NCBI RefSeq assembly: GCF_027595985.1 | Contig: NC_073313.1 | Span: 85,914,899-85,978,898 of the forward strand | Source: Sorex araneus | Taxonomy: Eukaryota > Chordata > Mammalia > Eulipotyphla > Soricidae | Reading direction: 5' to 3' | Length of the DNA stretch: 64,000 nt | Shown: positions 8,879 to 18,032 of the stretch, piece by piece | Layout: every line of letters starts with the position of its first letter | Position numbering within the stretch: the first letter of the stretch is position 1 | The notes under the pieces: model-generated | What the model was told of the DNA's origin: nothing | The model's input: only the letters and a program-made list of their open reading frames with translations | The model's database searches: none | Made by a program: the position numbers and the translations under genes

Positions 8879-11800
8879 TCAGTTTGGCGATGAATCAGGA
8901 GACTCTGGCGGTCTGAGATCCAAATCAGGTGCTTGAATTCTGCTTCTGATAAGACGTAAAGGGATCCAAAGTTTCTTAGCGGGGTTATCATCTGTTGAAA
9001 CAAAAGCATAGCCTTTTCCTCGAATGAGGAGTTTCCCTGCTATCCATTCTTTGTCAATTTTAATCCAAATGGGAGAGTTAATAGTTTGAGTGTGCGCATC
9101 TTCCTGAAAATGCCTCTCAGCTGCTGTATAGGGTTCTCCCTGAGGTAAATTTAAAAAGTTTAAAGTAAACAATGTCAGGGACAAGGAATCAAGTGGAGGC
9201 ATACCTCCTTTTTTAACTTTCAATAACTGTGTTTTGAGGGTTCTATGGGCACGTTCGACTATGCCTTGACCCTGAGGGTTGTAAGGGATTCCAGTAATGT
9301 GTTTAATTTGCCATTCATCACAGAAATCTTGAAAAGCTTTACTAGTATAGGCTGGGCCGTTGTCAGTTTTAATAGCAGAGGGAACGCCCATGACAGAAAA
9401 ACATTGTAGTAGGAAGGAGCAGACTGCTCTGGTTCTCTCAGAAGTCATGGGAACAGCCCATGTGAAGCCAGAATAAGTATCTATAGTTACATGGAGAAAA
9501 GGCTTCTTGGGGAAGCACGTGACGTGAGTAACATCCATTTGCCATAATTCATTGGTCTGTAGACCTCGGGGATTGGCCCCTGCCACATGGGAGGTACAGT
9601 GTAAAGGGGCACAAACAGAGCAAGCACGGACAATATGCCTGGCTTCTCGAATTGGGATACGATGATGAATATGAAGGCGCCGGGCGTTTGTGTGTAAGGC
9701 CTGGTGCTCTTCTGCAGCAGAGGTAAAAATTGGTGCTGCCAAGAGATCAGCGGCTTCATTTCCCTGGGCCATAGGTCCTGGAAGACCAGAGTGAGATCTG
9801 ATATGAGTAATGAAAACAGGTTCAGAGCGCTTTTGTAAAAGCGCTTGTAGCTGCTCAAGTAATTGTTGGACTATAGGATTGGGGGCATTTAGAGCAGCCG
9901 TCACGATGCCAGGGAAGAGACCAACCACATAAGCTGAGTCTGAGACTATATTAGCAGGTCCTGGCACATGGGAGAGTAGATACACCAAAGTGGCAAGTTC
10001 CACTTGCTGGGCAGAGGTATAGTTAGTGTTTACTGTTGTGGTCAGGGCGGGTCCAGAAATTCCGCCTTTCCCTGAGGCAGAGCCATCAATATAATATACT
10101 GGAGCATCAGGAATAGGAGATGGGCGAATGATAGAGGAAATGATAAATGGGGTTTTTTTGAAAAAATCCCAAGTTTTTCCTGCTGGATAGTGGGAGGAAA
10201 TTTCTCCTGAAAAATCAGCTAAAGCTCTTTGCAAAGCATCACTGAGGGGCAGGATAGAAGCAATCTCTTTTTCAGGAATGGGGAGAACAATGATATGAGG
10301 ATCAAATCCCAGCATGGCAAGGGCTCTCAGTCTTCCTTTGATTATGAGTTTAGTCATTAACTCAAGGTAAGGCACAAGAGTGCGAGACTCCTTATTGTGC
10401 AAATAAAGCCACTCTATTGGGCCCGAAAGCTGTGCTAGAGCAGCAGTGGGCGAGTGGGGAGTATCAAAAAGCAAAAGCCACAATTTTTCTCCCGGAACAA
10501 ACCGGGAAAGATGGGATTTCTGGAGTCGATCTAGAAAAAATTCTAATTCTTTCCGAGCTTCAGGGGTAAACTGCCTAGGACTGTTCAGGGCGGAGTCGCC
10601 TTCAAGGGTCAGGAATAGATTACGGAGGTCTGAGTTGGGAATGCCCAGAGAGGGGCGAACCCAGTTAATATTTCCTAGCAGTTTTTGGAAGTCATTAAGG
10701 GTTTTCAGTTTATCATGGCGAATAGAAATTTTTTGAGGTCGTACGGTAGTACGCTCAAGAACATAGCCCAAATACTCATATGGAGACAACACCTGAATTT
10801 TTTCTGTGGCTACTTGTAACCCAGCTGCGGGTAGACGAGTCATAACATCCTCATACAATCTCTGGAGTTCTCCATCATTAGAACATGCAAGCAAGATATC
10901 ATCCATATAGTGAATAACATAAGCCTGAGGAAACTTAACACGGGAAGGGCGCAAGACCAAGTCAACAAAATACTGACACATGATAGGGGAATTGGTCATT
11001 CCCTGAGGTAGAACAGTCCATTGATACCTGCGCATAGGAGCGCGGTTATTAAGAGAGGGAACAGAAAATGCAAAACGCTTACGATCATCCGGATGGATAG
11101 GAATGTTGTAAAAACAATCTTTTAAATCAATGACAACCAGTGACCAATCTTTAGGAACGGCAGCAGGGGAAGGAAGGCCAGGCTGGAGAGCCCCCATGGG
11201 AACCATGGTGGCGTTAACATTTCGTAGGTCAGTCAACAGACGCCACTTGCCTGACTTCTTCTGGATAACAAAAACAGGGGAATTCCATTCTGAAAATGAG
11301 GTTTCTATATGTCCCAACTCCAGTTGTTCTTCTACTAAAGATTCTAACACCCTTAGTTTTTCATTATTAAGGGGCCACTGGGAAGACCACACAGGATGGT
11401 GGGATTTCCACTGAATACAGAGGGGTGCTGGGCGTGAAACCGCAGCAGCTCCGATTAAACAAGGAGAGGCCTCAGAGTCAAAGCCCACAGCAGGAAGTGG
11501 AACGGGAATCCTAATCTCCGCGTTCCACTGCTCAAGTAAATCCCGTCCCCATAAATTCATAGGTACGGGTGCTATGTAGGGCTGGAAAATGGCTGTAATG
11601 CCCTCTGGGCCAATACATCTTAGCCACCTGGCACTTTGCCGGACATAGGAGGAAGGCATCATGCCTACTCCATACAAACCATAAGGTACTGCCTGCACGG
11701 CCCAGTTCCTGGGCCAATGTTGGGAAGAAATGACAGAGGCGTCAGCTCCTGAGTCAATCATTCCTATAAATTTCTTCCCATGAATCTCAATAGTTAAAAG

Positions 11801-12310
11801 TGGGCGGTTGTCTTTCTTCAGATGGGCAACACAAGCAATTATAGGATTTGTGCTGTCAAAATCTCCCCCACTAGGGCGAGTGGATAGACCTGGCACAACC
11901 AAAGGTAGCAAAAGGAGCTGAGCTATGGGTTGTCCCTTATCAAATGTCCAAACAGTAGGCACCGTGATAACAATTGTTATTTCACCAGTATGGTCAGGAT
12001 CAATGACCACGGTATGAACAATAATTCCCTTAATAATAAAACTGTTGTTTCCCAAGAGTAGGCCTATAGTGCCTTGTGGAATTGGTCCCTTTATACCCGA
12101 ATTTAATTTGTAGGGACACTGGGCAGGGGCTATAGTAATCATATCAGGGCAGGAAATATTCAAGGCTGCGCTTCCTGCCGTCACTGGTTGCAGTGAGTCT
12201 ATTGATCGGAGCTCAGCTGACTGGAGTTCTGAGACTCCACCTTGGGGAGAGAGACTGCAAACGGAAACATCCCCGGATTTCGCTGGGCCTGGGGCTGGCC
12301 CCTTGACAAG
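8879..12310 (-). CDS. ERV pro-pol: dUTPase-like, protease, reverse transcriptase, RNase H, integrase
   Basis: This frame is -1 to gag and open from 12343 to the stop at 8879. Entry is at the heptamer 12310-12316, giving about 1143 codons beyond the shift. A GTG at 12184 starts the longest start-to-stop reading but is probably not used. Residues below are counted from that GTG. The order is: dUTPase-like (about 1-115); aspartic protease with DSGAD at 144-148 and a GRDLL C-terminal motif near 213; RT (about 265-485) with catalytic D353 and YMDD at 426-429; RNase H with D700, E729, D749 and D813; integrase with an H827/H831/C855/C858 zinc site and D884, D941 and E977 (35 residues between the last two). 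No stops or frameshifts interrupt it. Unlike MMTV and Mason-Pfizer virus, protease and polymerase are in one frame. No G-patch follows the protease. Its products would copy the RNA and integrate the DNA. Confidence 0.96.
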   Translation of the reverse strand, partial: LVKGPAPGPAKSGDVSVCSLSPQGGVSELQSAELRSIDSLQPVTAGSAALNISCPDMITIAPAQCPYKLNSGIKGPIPQGTIGLLLGNNSFIIKGIIVHTVVIDPDHTGEITIVITVPTVWTFDKGQPIAQLLLLPLVVPGLSTRPSGGDFDSTNPIIACVAHLKKDNRPLLTIEIHGKKFIGMIDSGADASVISSQHWPRNWAVQAVPYGLYGVGMMPSSYVRQSARWLRCIGPEGITAIFQPYIAPVPMNLWGRDLLEQWNAEIRIPVPLPAVGFDSEASPCLIGAAAVSRPAPLCIQWKSHHPVWSSQWPLNNEKLRVLESLVEEQLELGHIETSFSEWNSPVFVIQKKSGKWRLLTDLRNVNATMVPMGALQPGLPSPAAVPKDWSLVVIDLKDCFYNIPIHPDDRKRFAFSVPSLNNRAPMRRYQWTVLPQGMTNSPIMCQYFVDLVLRPSRVKFPQAYVIHYMDDILLACSNDGELQRLYEDVMTRLPAAGLQVATEKIQVLSPYEYLGYVLERTTVRPQKISIRHDKLKTLNDFQKLLGNINWVRPSLGIPNSDLRNLFLTLEGDSALNSPRQFTPEARKELEFFLDRLQKSHLSRFVPGEKLWLLLFDTPHSPTAALAQLSGPIEWLYLHNKESRTLVPYLELMTKLIIKGRLRALAMLGFDPHIIVLPIPEKEIASILPLSDALQRALADFSGEISSHYPAGKTWDFFKKTPFIISSIIRPSPIPDAPVYYIDGSASGKGGISGPALTTTVNTNYTSAQQVELATLVYLLSHVPGPANIVSDSAYVVGLFPGIVTAALNAPNPIVQQLLEQLQALLQKRSEPVFITHIRSHSGLPGPMAQGNEAADLLAAPIFTSAAEEHQALHTNARRLHIHHRIPIREARHIVRACSVCAPLHCTSHVAGANPRGLQTNELWQMDVTHVTCFPKKPFLHVTIDTYSGFTWAVPMTSERTRAVCSFLLQCFSVMGVPSAIKTDNGPAYTSKAFQDFCDEWQIKHITGIPYNPQGQGIVERAHRTLKTQLLKVKKGGMPPLDSLSLTLFTLNFLNLPQGEPYTAAERHFQEDAHTQTINSPIWIKIDKEWIAGKLLIRGKGYAFVSTDDNPAKKLWIPLRLIRSRIQAPDLDLRPPESPDSSPN

Positions 12311-13767
12311 TTTCCCGAATTGGAGTCAACAGCTGCATGAAAATTAAAGGGACAATCTTTGGCCCAGTGGTTTCCCTTTTTACATCTGGGACAGGGCCCA
12401 GGACGTGCTCTCACAGTAGCACGGTCTGGAGGTGTCCTGTAATCTTTACGAAAATGGTCTGGTCTCCCACGACTGAAATATCCTTTCTGAGCTTGTCTCT
12501 GTACTGTACCGGTCTCAACAGTCCTAGCCTGCATTTTATGTCTAGCAGAACCAACATTCCTGCATGCGTCCAAGTACCCCATTATGTCTTCCTTCTCCTT
12601 AAGAGGGCGCAGAATGGCCTGGCAATCCTCATTAGCATTTTCAAAGGCCAATTGTTTAGTTAACAGCTCATGAGTCTCCTTACCCTCAACCTGCGTTTCT
12701 ATGGCTTCCATTAATCTTCCTACGAAGTCTGCATAAGGTTCTGAGGCTCTCTGGACAATCTTTGTAAAGCTTTCTTTAAATTCCGCATCTGCATCAACCT
12801 TCTCCCACGCACGCAGGGCTATGCCACGGACATGAGCAAGAACAGCACGAGGCAAGGTGACTTGCCTTTCAGGATGGCGCCATTTTCCTTCACCAATTAA
12901 CATCTTATGAGTCAATTTAATCCCTGAAAAGTTTCGTTCAGCATGGCCTAGGCCTTCAAACTCTGCCTTGGCCTCCTTGCTGAGCCACATTCTCCACTGC
13001 AAATACTGAGAAGAGCTTAAGCACGTTTTAGCAACCATGTGAAAATCTTGAGGTGCCCAGTGGGCCTTTTTACTCCAGTCTGTAAGATACTCTCTACAGT
13101 ACGGAGATGTGGGCCCATATGAGACACAGGCCTGTTTGAAACGACTGAGAGAATCCATCCTTAACCTGCGGAAAGATGGAGGCCACTGCCTCTTTGCCTT
13201 GACTGGGCGATTGGGAGCACGTCCCAAGCGGCCTGGAGGCCGATTGGTTGAGTCACTCTCGGACTCAGAATATGAGAAGGCCGTAGCAGACTCATAATCT
13301 GCATCACTTTCATCTGATGCACTGGACGTGGAGCTATATTCATCAGTCTGAGAAACATTCAGACTATGACAACCTTTTCGAGGCTTAGGTGTGGGAGGAC
13401 CTGAGACCGTATTATTCCTAATGTTCTCCACATCAATTGCACTATTCAAAAACAGGAGAATAGAATTAACAATCTCCCATGTAGTCCAGAATTCCACGGG
13501 GATCTCAGTCCCTTTCTTAGATACCTTATAGACATTTTTCCTAACTTGTCTCCAAATCCTGCTTTTTAGAGTTCCTTCGTCTGGGAACCATGGGTTAACC
13601 TCATAAACCACTTTAAGGCAGGACCGGAGTTGGTCTCTGGAAACGTAGAGTTCCGGGTTTCCTATTCTGCGGGAGAGAGACTGAACGAAATCCACAAATG
13701 ACTTGCCCTGTTCAGTCTGGTTCGAGAAAATACGAAAGATCTTGGGAAGGCCCAGAATCTGTCCCAT
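12199..13767 (-). CDS. gag: ERV gag polyprotein
   Basis: 522 codons starting ATGGG in a good context (A at -3, G at +4). The N-terminus is MGQ, so Gly2 is a probable myristoylation site. Matrix-like residues run to about 125. Next comes an acidic, serine-rich stretch (about 139-172) with no obvious PPxY late motif. Capsid starts near 190 and carries a major homology region at about 339-360 (QRASEPYADFVGRLMEAI). Nucleocapsid has one canonical zinc knuckle, C459/C462/H467/C472. Upstream, at 430-443, a knuckle-like segment keeps the histidine but has Tyr, Arg and Tyr where cysteines are expected. The frame ends with TAG at 12199-12201, after overlapping the pol frame for about 145 bases. The protein would assemble the particle and package RNA. 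The intact length and the identical LTRs suggest that it is still functional. Confidence 0.96.
   Translation of the reverse strand: MGQILGLPKIFRIFSNQTEQGKSFVDFVQSLSRRIGNPELYVSRDQLRSCLKVVYEVNPWFPDEGTLKSRIWRQVRKNVYKVSKKGTEIPVEFWTTWEIVNSILLFLNSAIDVENIRNNTVSGPPTPKPRKGCHSLNVSQTDEYSSTSSASDESDADYESATAFSYSESESDSTNRPPGRLGRAPNRPVKAKRQWPPSFRRLRMDSLSRFKQACVSYGPTSPYCREYLTDWSKKAHWAPQDFHMVAKTCLSSSQYLQWRMWLSKEAKAEFEGLGHAERNFSGIKLTHKMLIGEGKWRHPERQVTLPRAVLAHVRGIALRAWEKVDADAEFKESFTKIVQRASEPYADFVGRLMEAIETQVEGKETHELLTKQLAFENANEDCQAILRPLKEKEDIMGYLDACRNVGSARHKMQARTVETGTVQRQAQKGYFSRGRPDHFRKDYRTPPDRATVRARPGPCPRCKKGNHWAKDCPFNFHAAVDSNSGNLSRGQPQAQRNPGMFPFAVSLPKVESQNSSQLSSDQ
12295..12316 (-). promoter_or_regulatory. -1 ribosomal frameshift site (gag to pro-pol)
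   Basis: Slippery heptamer G GGA AAC at 12310-12316 in the gag frame (codons 484-486). After an 8-base spacer, ggggcc-agcccca-ggccc can form a short stem, and the CCCC in its loop can pair with a downstream GGGG, giving an H-type pseudoknot. The heptamer lies inside the gag/pol overlap window (12199-12343), and the shift direction is correct. GGGAAAC is the heptamer known from betaretroviral gag-pro junctions. Confidence 0.88.
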
Positions 13768-13864
13768 CTTAGTGGGGGATTGCTGCTAGGATTCTAAACC
13801 GCAGCACACACAAAAAAATCCTGATCTCCCGCTCACCTTCTAAAGTGGGGCGCACCGAACGCTT

Positions 13865-13873
13865 ATTCTTACC
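13865..13873 (-). promoter_or_regulatory. ERV major splice donor (predicted)
   Basis: In viral sense ctaaag|gtaagaat, a near-perfect donor between the primer site and gag. Its presence in an element without env suggests descent from an env-carrying ancestor. Confidence 0.7.
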
Positions 13874-13890
13874 TTTAGTTGATAGTTCGG

Positions 13891-13908
13891 GCCCACCCAG
13901 GGACGCCA
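13891..13908 (-). promoter_or_regulatory. primer binding site, tRNA-Asn
   Basis: In viral sense tggcgtccctgggtgggc, two bases inside the 5' LTR. The plus strand gcccacccagggacgcca equals the 3' end of mammalian tRNA-Asn(GTT) with CCA added, 18 of 18 as I recall that tRNA. Lysine primers are the usual class II choice. Confidence 0.85.
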
Positions 13909-13910
13909 GT

Positions 13911-14264
13911 TGTAAAGTAACACGCAACCCGGAGATTCTTCTTCCAGCTATTTATTAAGAAACCTTCTCATGCAAACAGGAAAAAGGACGAACGAAGCAT
14001 GGACTAAGGACGAACTAAGGAAAAGGAACCAGGGGGCGGCCCCTAGCTAGGCAGCTTCCCTCCTTATATACCTCTCGCTGCCTGTTTTCGCCCACGTGTC
14101 TGCATCTGATAGGTTAGCCACAGCCTATGGGCGTGGCAAGACATCCTGTTTCCTTATTAGGAATGGTTTTCGAAGCACACAGGTGTTGTTTACCAAGAAA
14201 GGTGCAATTTACAAGCACAGTGCAACTGTTGTTGCAAAGCACGGTCCCGTGGAGGCTCTCCACA
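13911..14264 (-). mobile_element. ERV 5' LTR (promoter LTR)
   Basis: 354 bp, identical to the 3' LTR. Viral-sense TATA box tatataagg at 14062-14070. It would drive transcription leftwards through gag and pol. Confidence 0.97.
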
Positions 14265-14270
14265 CTTTGG
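14265..14270. repeat. provirus target site duplication, right copy
   Basis: CTTTGG, matching 7785-7790 exactly. Confidence 0.95.
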
Positions 14271-14440
14271 GGCCATAATGATAGCAGCACAGAGGGTAAA
14301 GCACTGCCTTGCACACAGGCAACCTGGGTTTGACCTTCAGCATCTCATATGATCCCCTGGGCACCATCAGGAGTTATCCCTCAGTGCGAGTCAGGAGTAA
14401 CATCTGAGAATTGCCAGTATGGCCCAAAAATAACCCCCAA
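14268..14440 (+). mobile_element. SINE-1 hit at its 5' edge by the provirus
   Basis: Diverged sense copy: gataatgatagcagcacagag-type head, gggcaccatcaggagttatc body, and a tatggcccaaaaataa end. The provirus target sequence overlaps the first bases of this SINE. Confidence 0.75.
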
Positions 14441-14474
14441 AGTTTTCCTTATAATATTTATATAATTAGGCACC

Positions 14475-14600
14475 AGGTAAATTGCTCAAAGGTCTAGAGC
14501 ACATGTGATGCATGCACAAGACCCTGAATTTGATACCAGCATTACATAATTTCCCCAGCACCACCAGCCCTGGTAGTCCCCAATTACCACCAGAGTAGGT
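14475..14600 (+). mobile_element. SINE-1-like remnant
   Basis: Weak sense resemblance: aaggtctagagcacatgtga head-like, then ctgaatttgataccagcatt and cccagcaccaccagcc. Old and uncertain. Confidence 0.35.
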
Positions 14601-14936
14601 ATGGTAACCACCTCCCAGCAAAACTACGCTGAAGTATCACTTGATGGTAAAGTAAAAACACTAAACCATCTGACTCTTATGACTCAACTGGTCACTAGGA
14701 GAGGGTCCCAGGCCCTCTGAGAGTACTGTTTGGGACGCCTGAAATAAATCAATAAAATGAGATATACCATAGTTTAAAATGCACAATAGGATTTGAAGAC
14801 TGATTGTGATTTGAGAGTGTCAATTATCTCAATAATTTCACATGGTCTCTATGCTGAAAGAAAACTTTTGATATATTTGTGTAAATAAAATATCAGCATT
14901 AACAAATTTATGCCATGTAAGCTTATCTACCGGTCT

Positions 14937-14985
14937 TATTCCAGAGACTCACAAATAAATCTCAAGAGAGATCAACTAGTCATAA
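14937..14985 (+). repeat. solo short direct repeat of family A
   Basis: ccagagactcacaaataaat plus ctcaagagagatcaac matches the boundary repeat of family A (compare 42361-42405) without the internal part. Confidence 0.45.
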
Positions 14986-15009
14986 AAATTTCTTCTCAGA
15001 CATATCCCA

Positions 15010-15190
15010 GAGAAAGATAGAGAAAGGAGACAGGAGACAGGATAGAGAAGAATGCCTGCCACAGAGGCAGGTGGGTGGGGTGGAGGGCGGCAGGGAAACT
15101 GGGGACATTGGTGGTAGAACAAATACACTAGTAAAGGGATGTCTGAAACCAAATCATGAACAACCTTGTATTTGTATATCTCACTGTGAT
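15010..15190 (+). mobile_element. shrew L1 3' end, interrupted
   Basis: Sense L1 3' UTR: cacagaggcaggtgggtggg, actggggacattggtggtag, actagtaaagggatg, and tatctcactgtgat. A SINE-1 sits exactly within the terminal motif. Confidence 0.7.
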
Positions 15191-15362
15191 GTTTTTTGCG
15201 TTTTGTGTCACATCTGACGATGCACAGGGGTTATTCCTGGCTCTGAACTCAAGAATTACTCCTGTCGGTGCTCAGGGAACCATATGGGATGCTGGGAATC
15301 GAACCCAGGTTGGACACATGCAAGGCAAGTGCCCTACCCGCTGTGTTATCGCTCCAGCCCCA
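15191..15362 (-). mobile_element. SINE-1
   Basis: Well-preserved antisense copy: gatgcacaggggttattcct, ccatatgggatgctgggaat, and ctgtgttatcgctccagccc. Flanked by a 10-bp duplication tcactgtgat (15181-15190, 15363-15372). Confidence 0.93.
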
Positions 15363-15374
15363 TCACTGTGATTT

Positions 15375-15870
15375 TTTTTTTAAAAAAAGTTAATCCCAAC
15401 TGTATCGTCCAGTTAAATTTTTTCGATTTTCTGGAATGCAAAGCCACCTTCACGGCAGCATAACATCTACAAACTATACAACACTGACGATCCAGTAGTA
15501 ACATATCAGTTTGCATGGGATGTAATGTGGACACTAACCACTCTCAATTAACAAAAACATGCACACAGATGGCTTAACTTGTATCAACATCTTAGTAATC
15601 CCTCAGACAAGGACATTATGTCCCTATGATGACATACAATTTTCACTAATTTTCTTCCAAGAAAATATTTTTTGATCATTCCGTTAGCCATTTAGTGGTA
15701 ACAAGCAATATAAAATAAATTGTTGTGAGCCTGTTGGGAAAATTGAAAATAATGGTGATGGGAAGGCACAATGGTAGTGGGATTGGTGTTGGAATGTTGA
15801 ATATATGTAACAAATCATCATGAACAACTTTGTAAAAATAAATATAAATAAAATGACAAAACTGGGAAAA
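15375..15870 (+). mobile_element. older L1-type 3' region
   Basis: Shares a long series of blocks with 63560-63990 (actgacg.tccagta, agtaa.ccctcaga, taacaagcaatataaaataa, ttggtgttggaa.attgaat, catgaacaactttgtaaa). It is therefore a copy of the same LINE 3' region in the same orientation. Confidence 0.6.
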
Positions 15871-15874
15871 ATAA

Positions 15875-16255
15875 AATAAAATACTGTAGTGGCTGCAAAA
15901 TTTGAGCTCAAGGTGCTGGCAGATTTGGTGTCTGGTGAGGGTTCTTCTTCTAAATCAGATATCCCAGCAGCCCCCCAATACTTAACTTTCCAGCATCCGT
16001 GGCTCCAGAATCAATTCTAAAGCCTAAGTGCAAGGTGTCATGGAAGTACATCAATGTAAGAAAATGGTTCAGCCTCAAATTATTGTTTATACAAGGCAAA
16101 ATTCCAATCCAGCTGTAAACTGTGAAGTCAACCGTGCTATATTGTACCAAAATATAGTTGTGTGACAGGCATAAGCTAAACCAGTAGCTTTCAATTGCTG
16201 GCCCATGAATGGGTGCTGGTGTAAAATGGTTTTAAAACCACTTGGATCTGGTATA
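15875..16255. other. no recognisable feature
   Basis: No supported gene or named repeat. Confidence 0.4.
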
Positions 16256-16261
16256 TTTTCA

Positions 16262-17515
16262 TCTAATCTTTGACAAAGAAGACTATGAAGTGGAGTAAGG
16301 AAAGCCTTTTCAGCAAATGGTGCAGGGAAAACTGGCCAGTCATGTGTATAAAAACATGAACTCAGATCTCCATCTCACACCGTGTACAAAAGTCAATTAA
16401 AAATGAACTATAGGTCTGGATATCAAAGATGATTCCATAAATGTTATCGAGAAAAACAAAGGTAGAACCCTTCATGATATTGAATCTAGAGGCATTTTCA
16501 ATGATTCAATGCCAGTGGCCAAGCAAAAATAAACAAATGGAACTACAACAAATTAAACTTTTACACTGCAAGAGAAACTATGACCAGAATAAGGCACTCC
16601 ACAGACTGGAAAAGAATATTTGTCCATCACTCATCTGACACAGGAATAATATCCAAAATATATGAAGCACTTGTAAAGTTTGACAAGAAAGAAAAAAACA
16701 ACCCCAATGGGAAAAATGGGGGAAAGAGATGAACAAAAATTTCCTCTAAGAAGGCATACAGATGGCCAAGAAGTATATAAAAAATGTTCTGTATCACTTA
16801 TCATCAGGGAATTGCAAATCAAAACAATGAGATGTCACTTCACACGCATGAGACTAGCATATATCAAAAATAACTTAAAAAAACACTTTTGGTGGGGTGT
16901 GGTGAAAAAACAATTCTTATTCACTGCTGATTGGAGTGTTCTCTGATTCAAACTTTTTAGAAAACAACATGGATACTCCTCAAAAAACCAAGGATTAAGC
17001 TTCCATATGACCCAGCAATTCTATTCCTGGTTATCTATCCCAAGGACCAAAACACTCTATTCCAAAAAAGACATTTACACTCTTAAATTCATTGCAGCAC
17101 TATGCACAATAGCCCAAATCTGGAAACAGTCCATGTCCAAGAATAAACGACTGAACAAAGATAGTGCATTGTAGTATATACACAAAACAGAATGCCACTC
17201 GGAGCTAAGAAAAGACAATATCATGCAATTTGCCACTACATAGATGGAATCAGAGGGTATCATGCAAAATTAAGACAGGAGAGGACAGGAGAGGGATAGA
17301 TGCAGATGGATCTCCCTCATATGTGGGGTATAAAGAAACACAGTAAGGGAATAACAAATTGCCAAAGACCAAAAAAAAACTCATGGTGCCTAAATAGTGG
17401 GGAGTGGAGGGTGGGGAGTGAGGTAGCATGAGACAATGGTGGAGGGTGTGGTGTTCGAACATTTTATGGATAACACTAACAGTATTGTAAATTACAGTGA
17501 GTGAAACAAAAAATT
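16262..17515 (+). mobile_element. L1 ORF2 C-terminal part and 3' UTR
   Basis: Begins with the L1 hallmark caaatggtgcagggaaaact. It continues through worn ORF2 coding (attgcaaatcaaaacaatga, gacccagcaattctattcct) and ends in a 3' UTR of the older type with tggtggagggtgtggtgttc and an A/T-rich tail. Many stops and frameshifts are present. Confidence 0.85.
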
Positions 17516-17760
17516 TTTAATTAAAGAACAGTGATTTACAAAGCTCTTGATAGTTTAGTTTTAGGCATATATTTCAACACCAATCCCAACACCAGTGTCA
17601 ACTTCCCTCCACCAGAGTTCCGATATTCCCTCACCTCCCACCCCCCACCCTTCCTGCTTGTGAACTTGACAGGCACATTACAAAGTTTCAGTGGTTGCAG
17701 CTTAGTTCTCATGTTTTCAGTTTTATTGAGTGCGTGTTTGAAAACAAAACTTTTTAAAAA
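17516..17760 (-). mobile_element. L1 3' end, opposite orientation
   Basis: Antisense L1 3' UTR (agtgatttacaaagctcttg, caacaccaatcccaacacca, cttccctccaccagagttcc) placed tail-to-tail against the preceding sense L1. Confidence 0.7.
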
Positions 17761-18032
17761 GAACACTGGGCATAAAGATGTATATTATCCAGCTCCAGAA
17801 GAGTTAATTTTATAATTTCACTGTTTTCATACATATGCATATGTGTACATATGGAATAGTCTAAACAAACAGATTCCCTGTGATTTGGAAAGATTCTATG
17901 GTCTTGGATTGTGAGTTTTCCTATGAAATGTTTTGTATGTCAAAATGGCAATTGAAAAATAAGCAATTATAATTTTCTTTTATAGAAAAATTTAGTTTCC
18001 CTGACCAAAAAGAAATCCCTACCAAGGAATAA

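Larger units (their letters stand above)
7791..14264 (-). mobile_element. complete class II (betaretrovirus-like) endogenous retrovirus
   Basis: The order on the minus strand is 5' LTR (13911-14264), tRNA-Asn primer site, splice donor, gag, -1 frameshift, dUTPase-like/PR/RT/RNase H/IN, an env-less 3' region, polypurine tract, and 3' LTR (7791-8144). The total is 6474 bp. Both LTRs are identical and both long reading frames are uninterrupted, so the insertion is very young. The YMDD reverse transcriptase, the 6-bp duplication, the dUTPase-like domain N-terminal to protease and the GGGAAAC shift site all point to class II. No env gene is present, so spread would be intracellular or depend on helper functions. 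It lies antisense at the 5' edge of an old SINE-1. Confidence 0.97.

Noticed and set aside
10446..11414. Plus-strand frames opposite pol
   Set aside because: They are antisense readings of conserved RT and protease codons; there is no independent evidence for a gene.
12426..12480. APOBEC-type hypermutation as cause of the lost zinc-knuckle cysteines
   Set aside because: Two Cys-to-Tyr changes are G-to-A in viral sense, but the contexts are GT and GC, not GG or GA. The Arg change is T-to-C, and the rest of gag is free of stop-creating G-to-A changes.
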